A stretch of DNA of 9,163 nucleotides, from the NCBI GenBank assembly GCA_900547555.1, contig URHG01000061.1, forward strand, positions 1-9,163, in the 5' to 3' direction. Within the stretch, counting starts at the first letter, position 1. Every line of letters starts with the position of its first letter. This DNA comes from an uncultured Porphyromonadaceae bacterium (GTDB lineage Bacteria; Bacteroidota; Bacteroidia; Bacteroidales; UBA11471). Positions 1 to 6,694 of this stretch are shown piece after piece. Below the pieces are notes generated by a model. It ran no database searches. It was not told the origin of the DNA and worked only from the letters and a program-made list of their open reading frames with translations. Position numbers and translations under genes: made by a program.

Positions 1-2
1 TG

Positions 3-593
3 AAAGTTCCTTTGGTTGCCGACATGTCTTCCGACATTTTCTCTCGTCCCGTAGACGTTTCCAAATACGATATCATCTATGCAGGCGCACAAAAAAATCT
101 CGCACCTGCCGGCGTTACAATCGCCATCGTACGTGAAGAAGCTCTCGGGCACGTAGAGCGGGCTATCCCCACGATGCTCGACTACCGCACCCACATCAAA
201 AAAGGTTCGATGTTCAACACACCGCCTTGCTTGCCGGTATTCGCAGCTTTACAAACACTCAAATATTATAAAGAATTAGGCGGTGTAAAAGTGCTCGAAA
301 AAATGAATATCGAAAAAGCCGCTCTTCTTTACGACGAAATCGACCGTAACAAACTCTTCAAAGGTACTGTCGTACCCGAAGACCGCTCGATCATGAACGT
401 ATGCTTTGTCATGAACGATGAATACAAAGAGCTCGAAGAAGAATTCGCACAATTTGCAGCCAGTCAGGGTATGGTCGGTATCAAAGGACACCGCTCGGTA
501 GGTGGATTCCGTGCTTCTCTCTACAACGCCCTGCCCAAATCGAGCGTCGAAGCCCTCATCGCCACCATGCAGGAATTCGAAAAAAAACACTAA
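3..593 (+). CDS. serC: Phosphoserine aminotransferase, C-terminal part (5' end outside window)
   Basis: This is the C-terminal 196 codons of a pyridoxal-phosphate aminotransferase that converts 3-phosphohydroxypyruvate and glutamate to phosphoserine in the cytoplasmic serine pathway. The reading frame is open from base 3, so the gene enters from the left; the TTG at 12 is not a start. The family-typical stretch VPLVADMSSDIFSRP is followed by YAGAQKNLAPAG, whose lysine (bases 93-95) is the expected Schiff-base residue. The C-terminal GIKGHRSVGGFRASLYNA is also typical. Full-length SerC is about 355-360 residues, so roughly the first 160 are missing. The gene ends 12 bases before serA, the next enzyme of the same pathway, which suggests one transcript. 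Identification is by recalled motif similarity and is secure. Confidence 0.96.
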   Translation, partial: KVPLVADMSSDIFSRPVDVSKYDIIYAGAQKNLAPAGVTIAIVREEALGHVERAIPTMLDYRTHIKKGSMFNTPPCLPVFAALQTLKYYKELGGVKVLEKMNIEKAALLYDEIDRNKLFKGTVVPEDRSIMNVCFVMNDEYKELEEEFAQFAASQGMVGIKGHRSVGGFRASLYNALPKSSVEALIATMQEFEKKH

Positions 594-605
594 TTTTATC
601 GCATC

Positions 606-1526
606 ATGAAAATATTAGTAGCAACAGATAAACCTTTTGCAGCCGTCGCCGTAGAAGGTATCAGAAAAGAGATAGAAAACGCCGGTATGGAACTGGTGCT
701 TCTCGAAAAATACGGTGAAAAAGCCAAACTGATCGATGCAGTAAAAGACGTAGAGGGTCTCATCGTTCGCAGCGACATCATCGATGCAGAAGTATTGGAC
801 GCCGCAAAAAACTTGAAAATCGTCGTACGCGCCGGTGCCGGTTACGACAATATCGATCTCGCAGCCGCAACTGCTCATAACGTATGCGTCATGAATACGC
901 CGGGTCAAAACTCGAACGCAGTAGCCGAATTGGTTTTCGGCATGGCCGTCATGATGGTACGCAATTTCTACAACGGGACTTCGGGGACCGAACTCAAAGG
1001 CAAAAAGTTGGGTATCCATGCATTCGGACAAGTTGGCCGTAATGTAGCCCGCATCGCCAAAGGTTTCGGTATGGAAGTCTATGCATTCGATCCCTATTGT
1101 CCGTCTCATGTTATTGCCGAAGCGGGAGTAACACCCATAGAAAATATCGACGAGCTGTACAAGACCTGCCAATTTGTTTCCCTGCACATTCCCGCCACAG
1201 ACGAAACGAAAAAATCGATCAACTACAATTTGTTGAAACAAATGCCCAAAGGTGCTGTACTCATCAATACAGCCCGCAAAGAGGTTATCGATGAGGAGGA
1301 ATTGGTAAAACTGATGGAAGAACGTAGCGATTTCAGATACATATCCGACATTGCTCCGGCCAATGCCGCCGTATTTGCAGAGAAACTTGCAGGCCGCTTT
1401 TTCTTCACCCCAAAGAAAATGGGGGCACAAACAGCCGAAGCCAATATCAATGCCGGTATTGCAGCCGCCAAACAATCGGTAGGTTATCTCAAAGACGGTA
1501 TAGACAAATTCAGAGTAAACAAATAA
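606..1526 (+). CDS. serA: D-3-phosphoglycerate dehydrogenase, short Bacteroidota type
   Basis: A 306-residue NAD-dependent 2-hydroxyacid dehydrogenase, expected to oxidise 3-phosphoglycerate to 3-phosphohydroxypyruvate as the first step of serine synthesis. It has the substrate-domain motif VVRAGAGYDNIDL (73-85), the nucleotide fold KLGIHAFGQVGRNVA (134-148), where the first glycine of the usual GxGxxG is Ala139, the ribose-binding Asp162, and the catalytic-type Arg224 in NTARKEV. It lacks the C-terminal ACT regulatory domain of E. coli SerA, so classical serine feedback through that domain is not expected. The segments that normally carry the catalytic Glu and His read DIAPAN and TPKKMGAQT, so the histidine position holds lysine; from memory this is shared by other Bacteroides-type SerA proteins. 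ATG at 606 is chosen for its typical N-terminus MKILVATDKPFA; no Shine-Dalgarno is seen, as is usual in this phylum. Confidence 0.93.
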   Translation: MKILVATDKPFAAVAVEGIRKEIENAGMELVLLEKYGEKAKLIDAVKDVEGLIVRSDIIDAEVLDAAKNLKIVVRAGAGYDNIDLAAATAHNVCVMNTPGQNSNAVAELVFGMAVMMVRNFYNGTSGTELKGKKLGIHAFGQVGRNVARIAKGFGMEVYAFDPYCPSHVIAEAGVTPIENIDELYKTCQFVSLHIPATDETKKSINYNLLKQMPKGAVLINTARKEVIDEEELVKLMEERSDFRYISDIAPANAAVFAEKLAGRFFFTPKKMGAQTAEANINAGIAAAKQSVGYLKDGIDKFRVNK

Positions 1527-1543
1527 AAATCGAACTCTTTGAT

Positions 1544-1594
1544 AAAGAGGGTGGTACTATCGCTTGCCGTGCAATAGCTCACCCTCTTTTCTTT
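1544..1594 (+). terminator. Rho-independent terminator after serA, nested hairpin
   Basis: A 10-base arm AAAGAGGGTG (1544-1553) is exactly complementary to CACCCTCTTT (1580-1589) and is followed by TCTTTA. Inside, CTAT/ATAG (1557-1560, 1574-1577) and TTGC/GCAA (1564-1567, 1571-1574) can also pair, though these two inner helices share base 1574. The element lies between serA and the DUF1015 gene, so it probably ends the serCA transcript or lowers expression of the next gene. Confidence 0.8.
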
Positions 1595-1610
1595 ATAAAC
1601 CCAACTTATT

Positions 1611-2855
1611 ATGGCCAAAATAAAACCATTCAAAGGAATAAGACCCCCTCGCGAACTGGTCGAAGAGGTTGCTTCTCGTCCTTATGACGTACTCAACTCG
1701 GAAGAAGCACGTGCAGAAGCTACCGGAAATGAAAAATCGCTTTACCACATCATCAAACCCGAAATCAATTTCGCACCGGGAACCGATGAACACGATCCCA
1801 AAGTCTATGACAAAGCAGTAGAGCAATTCAACCTTTTCCAAGAAAAAGGCTGGCTTGTACAAGATGACACCGAAAAATATTATGTCTATGCTCAAACGAT
1901 GAACGGACGCACGCAATACGGTCTCGTCGTTTGTGCCAATGTAGAAGACTATCTCAACGGCGTCATCAAAAAACACGAGCTGACCCGCCGCGATAAGGAA
2001 GAAGACCGCATGAAACACGTCCGCATCAACAATGCCAATATCGAGCCTGTATTCTTTGCTTATCCCGATAATGCAGAACTCGACGCCATTGTTGCTGAAA
2101 CAGTCAAAGGGAAACCCGAATACGATTTTACGGCTCCCGACGGATTCGGACATCACTTCTGGCTTATCAGCGATGAGAACACCATAAAACGCATCACCGA
2201 ATTGTTTGCAGCCATTCCCTATCTCTATATCGCCGACGGACATCACCGTACCGCCGCCGCCGCTTTGGTAGGAGCCGAGAAAGCCCGCCAAAACCCTCAC
2301 CACAGAGGAGATGAGGAATATAACTATTTCCTGGCCGTATGCTTTCCCGCCTCGCAACTGCATATCATAGATTACAACCGCGTGGTGAAAGATCTGAACG
2401 GCCTGAGCGAAGAAGAATTTCTTTCCAAACTGACAGAGAACTTTATCGTAGAGAAAAAAGGGAAAGAGATATATCACCCCTGCGTCTTGCATAATTTCTC
2501 GCTTTATCTCGGTGGAGAATGGTACTCGCTCACCGCCCGAAAAGGAACTTATAACGACAGCGATCCCATCGGGGTGCTCGATGTTACGATTTCTTCGGAT
2601 CTGATACTACGGGATATTTTGGGCATTAAAGACCTTCGCAGCGACAAACGCATCGACTTCATCGGCGGAATACGCGGACTCGAAGAGTTGAAGCGACGCG
2701 TCGACAGCGGAGAAATGAAAGTCGCCCTTGCTCTCTATCCTGTTTCGATGAAACAACTTATGGATATTGCCGACTCGGGAAACATCATGCCCCCCAAAAC
2801 GACTTGGTTCGAACCCAAGCTACGATCGGGACTGGTTATACACAAACTCTCCTAA
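1611..2855 (+). CDS. DUF1015 family protein, serine-cluster neighbour
   Basis: A 414-residue soluble protein of the DUF1015 (COG4198) family; no biochemical function is firmly assigned to it. Family signatures are the start KIKPFKGIRPP, the RPYDVLN segment near residue 25, the central IADGHHR motif (DGHHR at 209-213), and the C-terminal MPPKTTWFEPKLRSGLV. No signal peptide or membrane segment is visible. The gene follows serC and serA, an arrangement I recall from many Bacteroidota and some Firmicutes, which points to a role near serine or phosphoserine metabolism. The GxHR-type motif resembles that of ParB/sulfiredoxin-fold proteins, which include free serine kinases (SerK, SbnI); a related role here is inference only. 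A terminator separates it from serA, so it may rely on readthrough or on a promoter I cannot identify. Confidence 0.85.
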   Translation: MAKIKPFKGIRPPRELVEEVASRPYDVLNSEEARAEATGNEKSLYHIIKPEINFAPGTDEHDPKVYDKAVEQFNLFQEKGWLVQDDTEKYYVYAQTMNGRTQYGLVVCANVEDYLNGVIKKHELTRRDKEEDRMKHVRINNANIEPVFFAYPDNAELDAIVAETVKGKPEYDFTAPDGFGHHFWLISDENTIKRITELFAAIPYLYIADGHHRTAAAALVGAEKARQNPHHRGDEEYNYFLAVCFPASQLHIIDYNRVVKDLNGLSEEEFLSKLTENFIVEKKGKEIYHPCVLHNFSLYLGGEWYSLTARKGTYNDSDPIGVLDVTISSDLILRDILGIKDLRSDKRIDFIGGIRGLEELKRRVDSGEMKVALALYPVSMKQLMDIADSGNIMPPKTTWFEPKLRSGLVIHKLS

Positions 2856-2883
2856 TCCATTAAAAAGACCATAAAAATCAAAA

Positions 2884-2900
2884 GAGGTTATAAAAACCTC
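2884..2900 (-). terminator. Small hairpin with T-rich tract on the - strand
   Basis: GAGGTT (2884-2889) and AACCTC (2895-2900) form a 6-bp stem with a 5-base loop. On the + strand it is followed by A residues, but read on the - strand it is followed by TTTTGATTTTTATGG, as in an intrinsic terminator. No - strand gene is recognised nearby, so it may block antisense transcription or end a small - strand RNA. It could also be chance structure in an A-rich gap. Confidence 0.35.
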
Positions 2901-2919
2901 AAAAAAACAATCCGATTAT

Positions 2920-2959
2920 GCAGCTATTAGTCGATTTCCAACATCTGACTAATAGCTGC
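2920..2959. repeat. Perfect 13-bp inverted repeat upstream of the ECF sigma gene
   Basis: GCAGCTATTAGTC (2920-2932) is exactly repeated in reverse complement as GACTAATAGCTGC (2947-2959). GAT/ATC inside (2933-2935, 2943-2945) extends the stem past a one-base bulge at 2946, leaving a 7-base loop. The element ends 26 bases before the sigma-factor start codon. It could be an operator for a dimeric regulator, an mRNA 5' leader hairpin, or part of a - strand RNA; no + strand T-run follows it, so it is not a standard + strand terminator. Confidence 0.7.
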
Positions 2960-2985
2960 TTGTCAAAAGAGCCCTGTTATTTCTC

Positions 2986-3510
2986 ATGACAGAAAAAGAG
3001 CTGATCGACAATTGCAGAAAAAACAATCCCAAAGCGCAACGCGCCCTATACGACAAATACGCCCGCAAAATGATGGCGGTATGTTTGCGTTACGGTCGTG
3101 ATTACGATACGGCACAAGACCTGATGCAAGAGGGATTCATAAAGGTTTTTACTGCTATCGACAGCTACACGGGCAACGGCTCTTTCGAGGGGTGGATAAG
3201 ACGAATATTCATCAACACGGCATTGGAATATCTCCGTCGCAACGATATTTTACGGGAAACCGTCGATATTGACGATAGCGAGCCGATGCAAGAGATAGAT
3301 TATTCGACTGTCGAGCAAATGTCGGCCGATGAATTGATGGAGTTGGTCGCCGAATTACCGACAGGATTCAGAACCGTATTTAATTTGTTTGTCGTCGAAG
3401 GCTACAACCATAAAGAAATAGGTGAAATGCTGGGTATCACCGAAAGTACATCACGTTCGCAACTGACCCGAGCAAAAAAATGGTTACAAAAGCGTATAAG
3501 CGAATTATGA
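2986..3510 (+). CDS. ECF-type RNA polymerase sigma-70 family factor
   Basis: A 174-residue alternative sigma factor that would direct RNA polymerase to a specific promoter set. Region 2 covers about residues 18-85: LYDKYARKMMAVCLRYG, then DLMQEGFIKVF for core binding, then the FEGWIRRIFINTALEYLRR segment for -10 recognition. An acidic linker (about 90-118) leads to region 4 (about 119-170), with the helix-turn-helix GYNHKEIGEMLGITESTSRS for -35 recognition. Only regions 2 and 4 are present, the defining ECF layout, and the length is typical. The gene is followed 28 bases later by a membrane-anchored protein that is the likely partner or anti-sigma. A 13-bp inverted repeat lies just upstream and may control expression. 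The regulon is unknown. Confidence 0.92.
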   Translation: MTEKELIDNCRKNNPKAQRALYDKYARKMMAVCLRYGRDYDTAQDLMQEGFIKVFTAIDSYTGNGSFEGWIRRIFINTALEYLRRNDILRETVDIDDSEPMQEIDYSTVEQMSADELMELVAELPTGFRTVFNLFVVEGYNHKEIGEMLGITESTSRSQLTRAKKWLQKRISEL

Positions 3511-3538
3511 CAGGTTCCTGCAAAAGGATATAAATAGA

Positions 3539-4768
3539 ATGAAACAGACAGATAAACTGATACAATCGAAATTGAAAGACCTCGAAGCCAACGTGCCGGA
3601 AGATCTTTGGAAGAAGATAGAGTGTCGCCTGCCGTCGAAACGGCGGGTACCTGTCTGGAACAGGTATGTGCGTTATGCCGCAGCCGCAACATTATTTTTT
3701 GCTTGCTGCATATCGGGTTATTTACTCCTAAAACCGCATACTCCCGAGGCTACCCTTGTACAACAAACGGAGGAAAAGGCTAAACATACCGATGTACATT
3801 CACCACACGTCTTCACGCCAGACAGGCAAGAAGATCGCATCGCCACTATCGGAGACCATACGGAGAAGAGTGAAAGAAAGACAACTTTTTACTCCATGAA
3901 TAAAACAGGTGATGCCTATCCTCTCGTCACCAAGACGGAAAAAAGACATACCTATCAGGAGGCAGAGAGTAATGCCGACAACGAAAAAGGCGATAACAAC
4001 GCCCCGCAAAGCGAGCCGGCCGAAAAAACACAACAGGGAGAAAAAGAAAAATCTCATTCCGAGGATCAGCCTCTTTCCCTCAACACCCCATCGGCGGCTC
4101 GATATGCTTCGGCCCATTTTTCCCGCAACGTAAAATCGGGAAATAAAAACTCGAAATATGCCATAGGAGTCGTCTCGACAAATGCCATTTCGTCGACAGA
4201 ATATGCACAAGATACCCGCATGACACGGAGCAGCCTCTATTATGCCGAAGAGGCCTCCATATTGAAATATCAACATAAAGTGCCCATTTCGATAGGACTT
4301 ACCGTAGAAAAACAATTCGGCTCACGTTGGGGTATCGAAAGCGGACTGGTATATACGTTACTGCGCTCCGATTACAAAACAGAGAGCTTGCAACGAGAAG
4401 GGAAACAAGAACTCCACTACTTAGGAATCCCACTGATGGGCCGTTTTCGGTTTTTCAATACAAGATTGTTCAGCTTTTATGTCTCGGCCGGTCCTCGAAT
4501 GGACTTCAACATATACGGACGCCGTACCGACAACACGCACAGCCAACAAGCGTACAGTACATATACCGAAAATATCCGGGATAAAAGAATACAATGGTCG
4601 GCACATCTGAAAGTAGGTATCAGTTATGTCATTACCAAGCATTTCGATCTCTATGCCGAACCTGCCGTCGCCTACTTCTTCGACAACGGGAATAAAGACA
4701 TTGCGAATCTTTGGAAAGACAAGCCCGTAAATTTTGCTTTCCATTTGGGATTCAGAACTAAATTTTAA
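3539..4768 (+). CDS. Trans-envelope protein: anti-sigma-like N-terminus plus C-terminal beta-barrel
   Basis: A 409-residue protein with an unusual build. Residues 1-43 are charged and presumably cytoplasmic, and include VPEDLWKKIECRL, a motif I recall from Bacteroidota proteins encoded beside ECF sigma factors. One hydrophobic segment follows (about 44-65, RYAAAATLFFACCISGYLLL). Residues about 66-230 are a hydrophilic, Glu/Lys/Ser/Thr-rich low-complexity linker. Residues about 245-409 alternate polar and hydrophobic or aromatic residues in short strands (IGLTVEKQF, WGIESGLVYTLL, FSFYVSAGPRMDFNI, FDLYAEPAVAYFF) and end in a phenylalanine, as in PorT/OmpA-like outer-membrane barrels. Inference: the protein bridges the inner and outer membranes and passes an envelope signal to the sigma factor encoded upstream. 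No zinc-binding HxxxCxxC anti-sigma motif is present. An AAGGA lies shortly before the ATG. Confidence 0.75.
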   Translation: MKQTDKLIQSKLKDLEANVPEDLWKKIECRLPSKRRVPVWNRYVRYAAAATLFFACCISGYLLLKPHTPEATLVQQTEEKAKHTDVHSPHVFTPDRQEDRIATIGDHTEKSERKTTFYSMNKTGDAYPLVTKTEKRHTYQEAESNADNEKGDNNAPQSEPAEKTQQGEKEKSHSEDQPLSLNTPSAARYASAHFSRNVKSGNKNSKYAIGVVSTNAISSTEYAQDTRMTRSSLYYAEEASILKYQHKVPISIGLTVEKQFGSRWGIESGLVYTLLRSDYKTESLQREGKQELHYLGIPLMGRFRFFNTRLFSFYVSAGPRMDFNIYGRRTDNTHSQQAYSTYTENIRDKRIQWSAHLKVGISYVITKHFDLYAEPAVAYFFDNGNKDIANLWKDKPVNFAFHLGFRTKF

Positions 4769-4787
4769 CACGTAAAAAACAAACGAT

Positions 4788-5519
4788 ATGAAAAACGTAA
4801 AACAAGGTCTTATTTTTTCTGCTATCGCACTTTTCTCTCTTTGCGGTCTAAACAGCTGCCTCGGAGATAAAGGAAACATGACAACGTCTTATGGAACAGG
4901 GACTATATTGACCCTGAACAATACTCCTTGCATACGGCTCGACGAAATAAACCTCAATATCACGGGGGCCGGCATACCGAATCTTCAAGACAGCATAGCC
5001 CGCGCCATGGTACACTACACAATCGACTGGGACAATCAATCGGCCAACGCCGAAGCGCGAGGAATATACGATGCAACCTTCTCCAACATATCTACATGGG
5101 GAATCAGCGATTACGTCGAGGGAACTCCCGCAGATTTCAATTTCAAGGCAACCGATACATTACGCGCTATTGCACAACCGTTTATCTCTTATAGAACCGA
5201 TATTACACCCAATATGTTATCGATGAACGTAAGATTGTATGCCGGCGAAGGAGATGTAAAACTGATTCAAAAAAACACTCCGGCCGATCCCGACTATATG
5301 GGTATGACCACCGACACTCTTATCGTCGCATACGAAAACAGTGAATTCACCAAAGAAACACGGGACGAATGGTACACATTTGAATTGCCCGACTACCCGT
5401 CGAACATAACCAGCCTCACAATATTATATCGAAGCGTTTCACATTCGGGATTTACAGCTGTCTACAAACAAGACCTCGGGGGATATATCTACACGATGTC
5501 GACCAAATTCAAGGATTAA
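4788..5519 (+). CDS. Secreted lipoprotein, possibly NigD-like
   Basis: A 243-residue exported lipoprotein. The N-terminus has two lysines, a hydrophobic stretch (GLIFSAIALFSLCG) and a lipobox LNSC with the lipidated cysteine at residue 24. The mature part has many short alternating hydrophobic stretches that suggest beta-sandwich folds; a segment with ARAMVHYTIDWDNQ recalls the N-terminal domain of NigD-like lipoproteins of Bacteroidales, but that family assignment is tentative. It begins 19 bases after the barrel-protein gene and is followed by a strong terminator, so it is probably the last gene of the sigma/barrel/lipoprotein operon. It may be the outer-membrane partner of that system. No catalytic motif is visible. 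Confidence 0.7.
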   Translation: MKNVKQGLIFSAIALFSLCGLNSCLGDKGNMTTSYGTGTILTLNNTPCIRLDEINLNITGAGIPNLQDSIARAMVHYTIDWDNQSANAEARGIYDATFSNISTWGISDYVEGTPADFNFKATDTLRAIAQPFISYRTDITPNMLSMNVRLYAGEGDVKLIQKNTPADPDYMGMTTDTLIVAYENSEFTKETRDEWYTFELPDYPSNITSLTILYRSVSHSGFTAVYKQDLGGYIYTMSTKFKD

Positions 5520-5567
5520 AAGACAATTACAGACATAATTCTACAACTTTTTCCAGTAAAAAGTGCG

Positions 5568-5605
5568 GTGAGACATAAATCGTGAGATTTGTGTCTCACT
5601 TTTTA
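5568..5605 (+). terminator. Rho-independent terminator ending the sigma/lipoprotein operon
   Basis: GTGAGACA (5568-5575) pairs with TGTCTCAC (5592-5599), then a T-G wobble, then AAATC (5577-5581) pairs with GATTT (5586-5590). This gives a 14-bp stem closed by the GNRA-type loop GUGA and followed by TTTTTAT. The structure separates the envelope operon from the thiamine operon. Confidence 0.9.
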
Positions 5606-5666
5606 TAGAGAATACCCAACAGACGTTTTTTTTATCAAATATCCCTGATAAATAAAATATTATTCT

Positions 5667-5674
5667 TATTTTTG
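5667..5674 (+). promoter_or_regulatory. Bacteroidota-type -7 promoter element for the thi operon
   Basis: TATTTTTG matches the TAnnTTTG -7 consensus of the primary Bacteroidota sigma factor in all six defined positions. It lies 8 bases before the first paired base of the TPP aptamer, the correct position for a promoter whose transcript starts with the riboswitch. I do not see a clear TTTG-type -33 element upstream. The region 5606-5666 is AT-rich and otherwise featureless. Confidence 0.6.
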
Positions 5675-5681
5675 TCGAAGA

Positions 5682-5755
5682 AACAAAAGGGGTGCCGGAA
5701 AGGCTGAGATTACACCCTATGAACCTGCCCGGGTAATGCCGGAAAGGAATTTGTT
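5682..5755 (+). promoter_or_regulatory. TPP riboswitch (thi box)
   Basis: The aptamer for thiamine pyrophosphate is present with all conserved blocks: GGGGTGCC (5689-5696), GGCTGAGATTACACCC (5702-5717), TGAACCTGCCCGGGTAATGCC (from 5720) and GGAAAGGAA (5741-5749). The outer P1 helix forms between AACAAA (5682-5687) and TTTGTT (5750-5755). It stands 76 bases before thiD and should lower expression of the thiamine genes when TPP is plentiful. No T-run terminator lies between aptamer and gene, so control is more likely at translation start (see the separate start-codon hairpin). Confidence 0.96.
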
Positions 5756-5798
5756 CATAGAGAAAAAATCATATTACGATATCTCAAAATAGCCCGAC

Positions 5799-5835
5799 CC
5801 ATATTCCGGTATTTCCTACAAAACTGTGAATATGG
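5799..5835 (+). promoter_or_regulatory. Hairpin enclosing the thiD start codon
   Basis: CCATATTC (5799-5806) is exactly complementary to GAATATGG (5828-5835), which contains the thiD ATG at 5832-5834. The loop is 21 bases. When formed, the 8-bp stem would hide the start codon from ribosomes, so it is a candidate expression platform for the TPP riboswitch. The pairing is seen in the sequence; its role is inferred. Confidence 0.5.
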
Positions 5836-6671
5836 AGCATCATTATCCTACTTGCCTTACTATTGCAGGCTCGGACAGCAGCGGTGGCGCCGGCATACAA
5901 GCCGACCTCAAAACCATGTCGGCACTCGGTATATACGGGATGTCGGTTATTACGGCCATTACCGCACAAAACACATGCGGAGTAACCGATATACAAGCTA
6001 TTTCGCCCCATATCGTAAAGGCCCAATTAGAGGCCGTATTTTCCGATATAGCTTGCGATGCTGTAAAAATAGGTATGCTATTCTCTTCGGAAAACATCGA
6101 AGTGATCCTTGACATATTGGACAAATATTCTCCCCGGTTCGTCGTTCTCGATCCGGTTCTAGTATCGACCAGCGGGCATAAACTATATGCCGAAGAAAAC
6201 ATTGGTGTCGCCATGAAAGAACGGCTCTTTCCCAAAGCTACCATCATAACCCCCAATACCGAGGAAGCCTCTCTTCTTTCGGGTGTACCGGTCTGCAACG
6301 AACGCGATATGTATCGTGCCGGCGAAATCCTTATGGAAACAGGTTGCCGGGCGGTACTCATCAAAGGCGGACATTTACCCCAAGGGGTCATGAACGATAT
6401 TTTGTTCACCTCGCACAGACCGCCCCGCATATTCTCGTCGGAAAAGATCGAGACACGGAATACTCACGGTACGGGGTGCACACTATCTTCGGCTATCGCC
6501 TCTTATTTGGCATTGGGCGAAGATATGGAAAATGCCGTAGAACGCGCAAAAGAATTTGTTTACAATGGATTGAAAGCCGGAGCCGATGTAACGATCGGAA
6601 ACGGGCACGGCCCGCTGAACCACTTTTTCGATCCTCTCCCTCTACACACTACAAATAAAGCAATTACATAA
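5832..6671 (+). CDS. thiD: Hydroxymethylpyrimidine / HMP-phosphate kinase
   Basis: A 279-residue ribokinase-fold enzyme that phosphorylates 4-amino-5-hydroxymethyl-2-methylpyrimidine twice to give HMP-pyrophosphate, the pyrimidine substrate of ThiE. Motifs: LTIAGSDSSGGAGIQADLKT (9-28) for substrate binding, VKIGMLFS (78-85), DPVLVSTSG (107-115), TPNTEEA (140-146), VLIKGGH (175-181), and the anion-hole/catalytic segment NTHGTGCTLSSAIAS (210-224). Length is normal. ATG at 5832 is preferred; a GTG two codons upstream (5826) is in frame but less likely. It is the first gene after the TPP riboswitch and lies 23 bases before thiS. Its start codon can be buried in a hairpin, suggesting translational control by TPP. 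Confidence 0.96.
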   Translation: MEHHYPTCLTIAGSDSSGGAGIQADLKTMSALGIYGMSVITAITAQNTCGVTDIQAISPHIVKAQLEAVFSDIACDAVKIGMLFSSENIEVILDILDKYSPRFVVLDPVLVSTSGHKLYAEENIGVAMKERLFPKATIITPNTEEASLLSGVPVCNERDMYRAGEILMETGCRAVLIKGGHLPQGVMNDILFTSHRPPRIFSSEKIETRNTHGTGCTLSSAIASYLALGEDMENAVERAKEFVYNGLKAGADVTIGNGHGPLNHFFDPLPLHTTNKAIT

Positions 6672-6694
6672 ACCTTAAACTTTGAATAAAAGAT

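Noticed and set aside
1593..2492. A 299-codon open frame opposite the DUF1015 gene
   Set aside because: It is Phe/Ile/Val-rich and mirrors the codon pattern of the + strand gene; no family motif or plausible start context. The similar 286-codon frame opposite serA (615-1475) is rejected for the same reason.
5826..5831. GTG start for thiD two codons upstream of the ATG
   Set aside because: It adds only two residues, and the ATG at 5832 is the commoner start type; both remain possible, but ATG is simpler.
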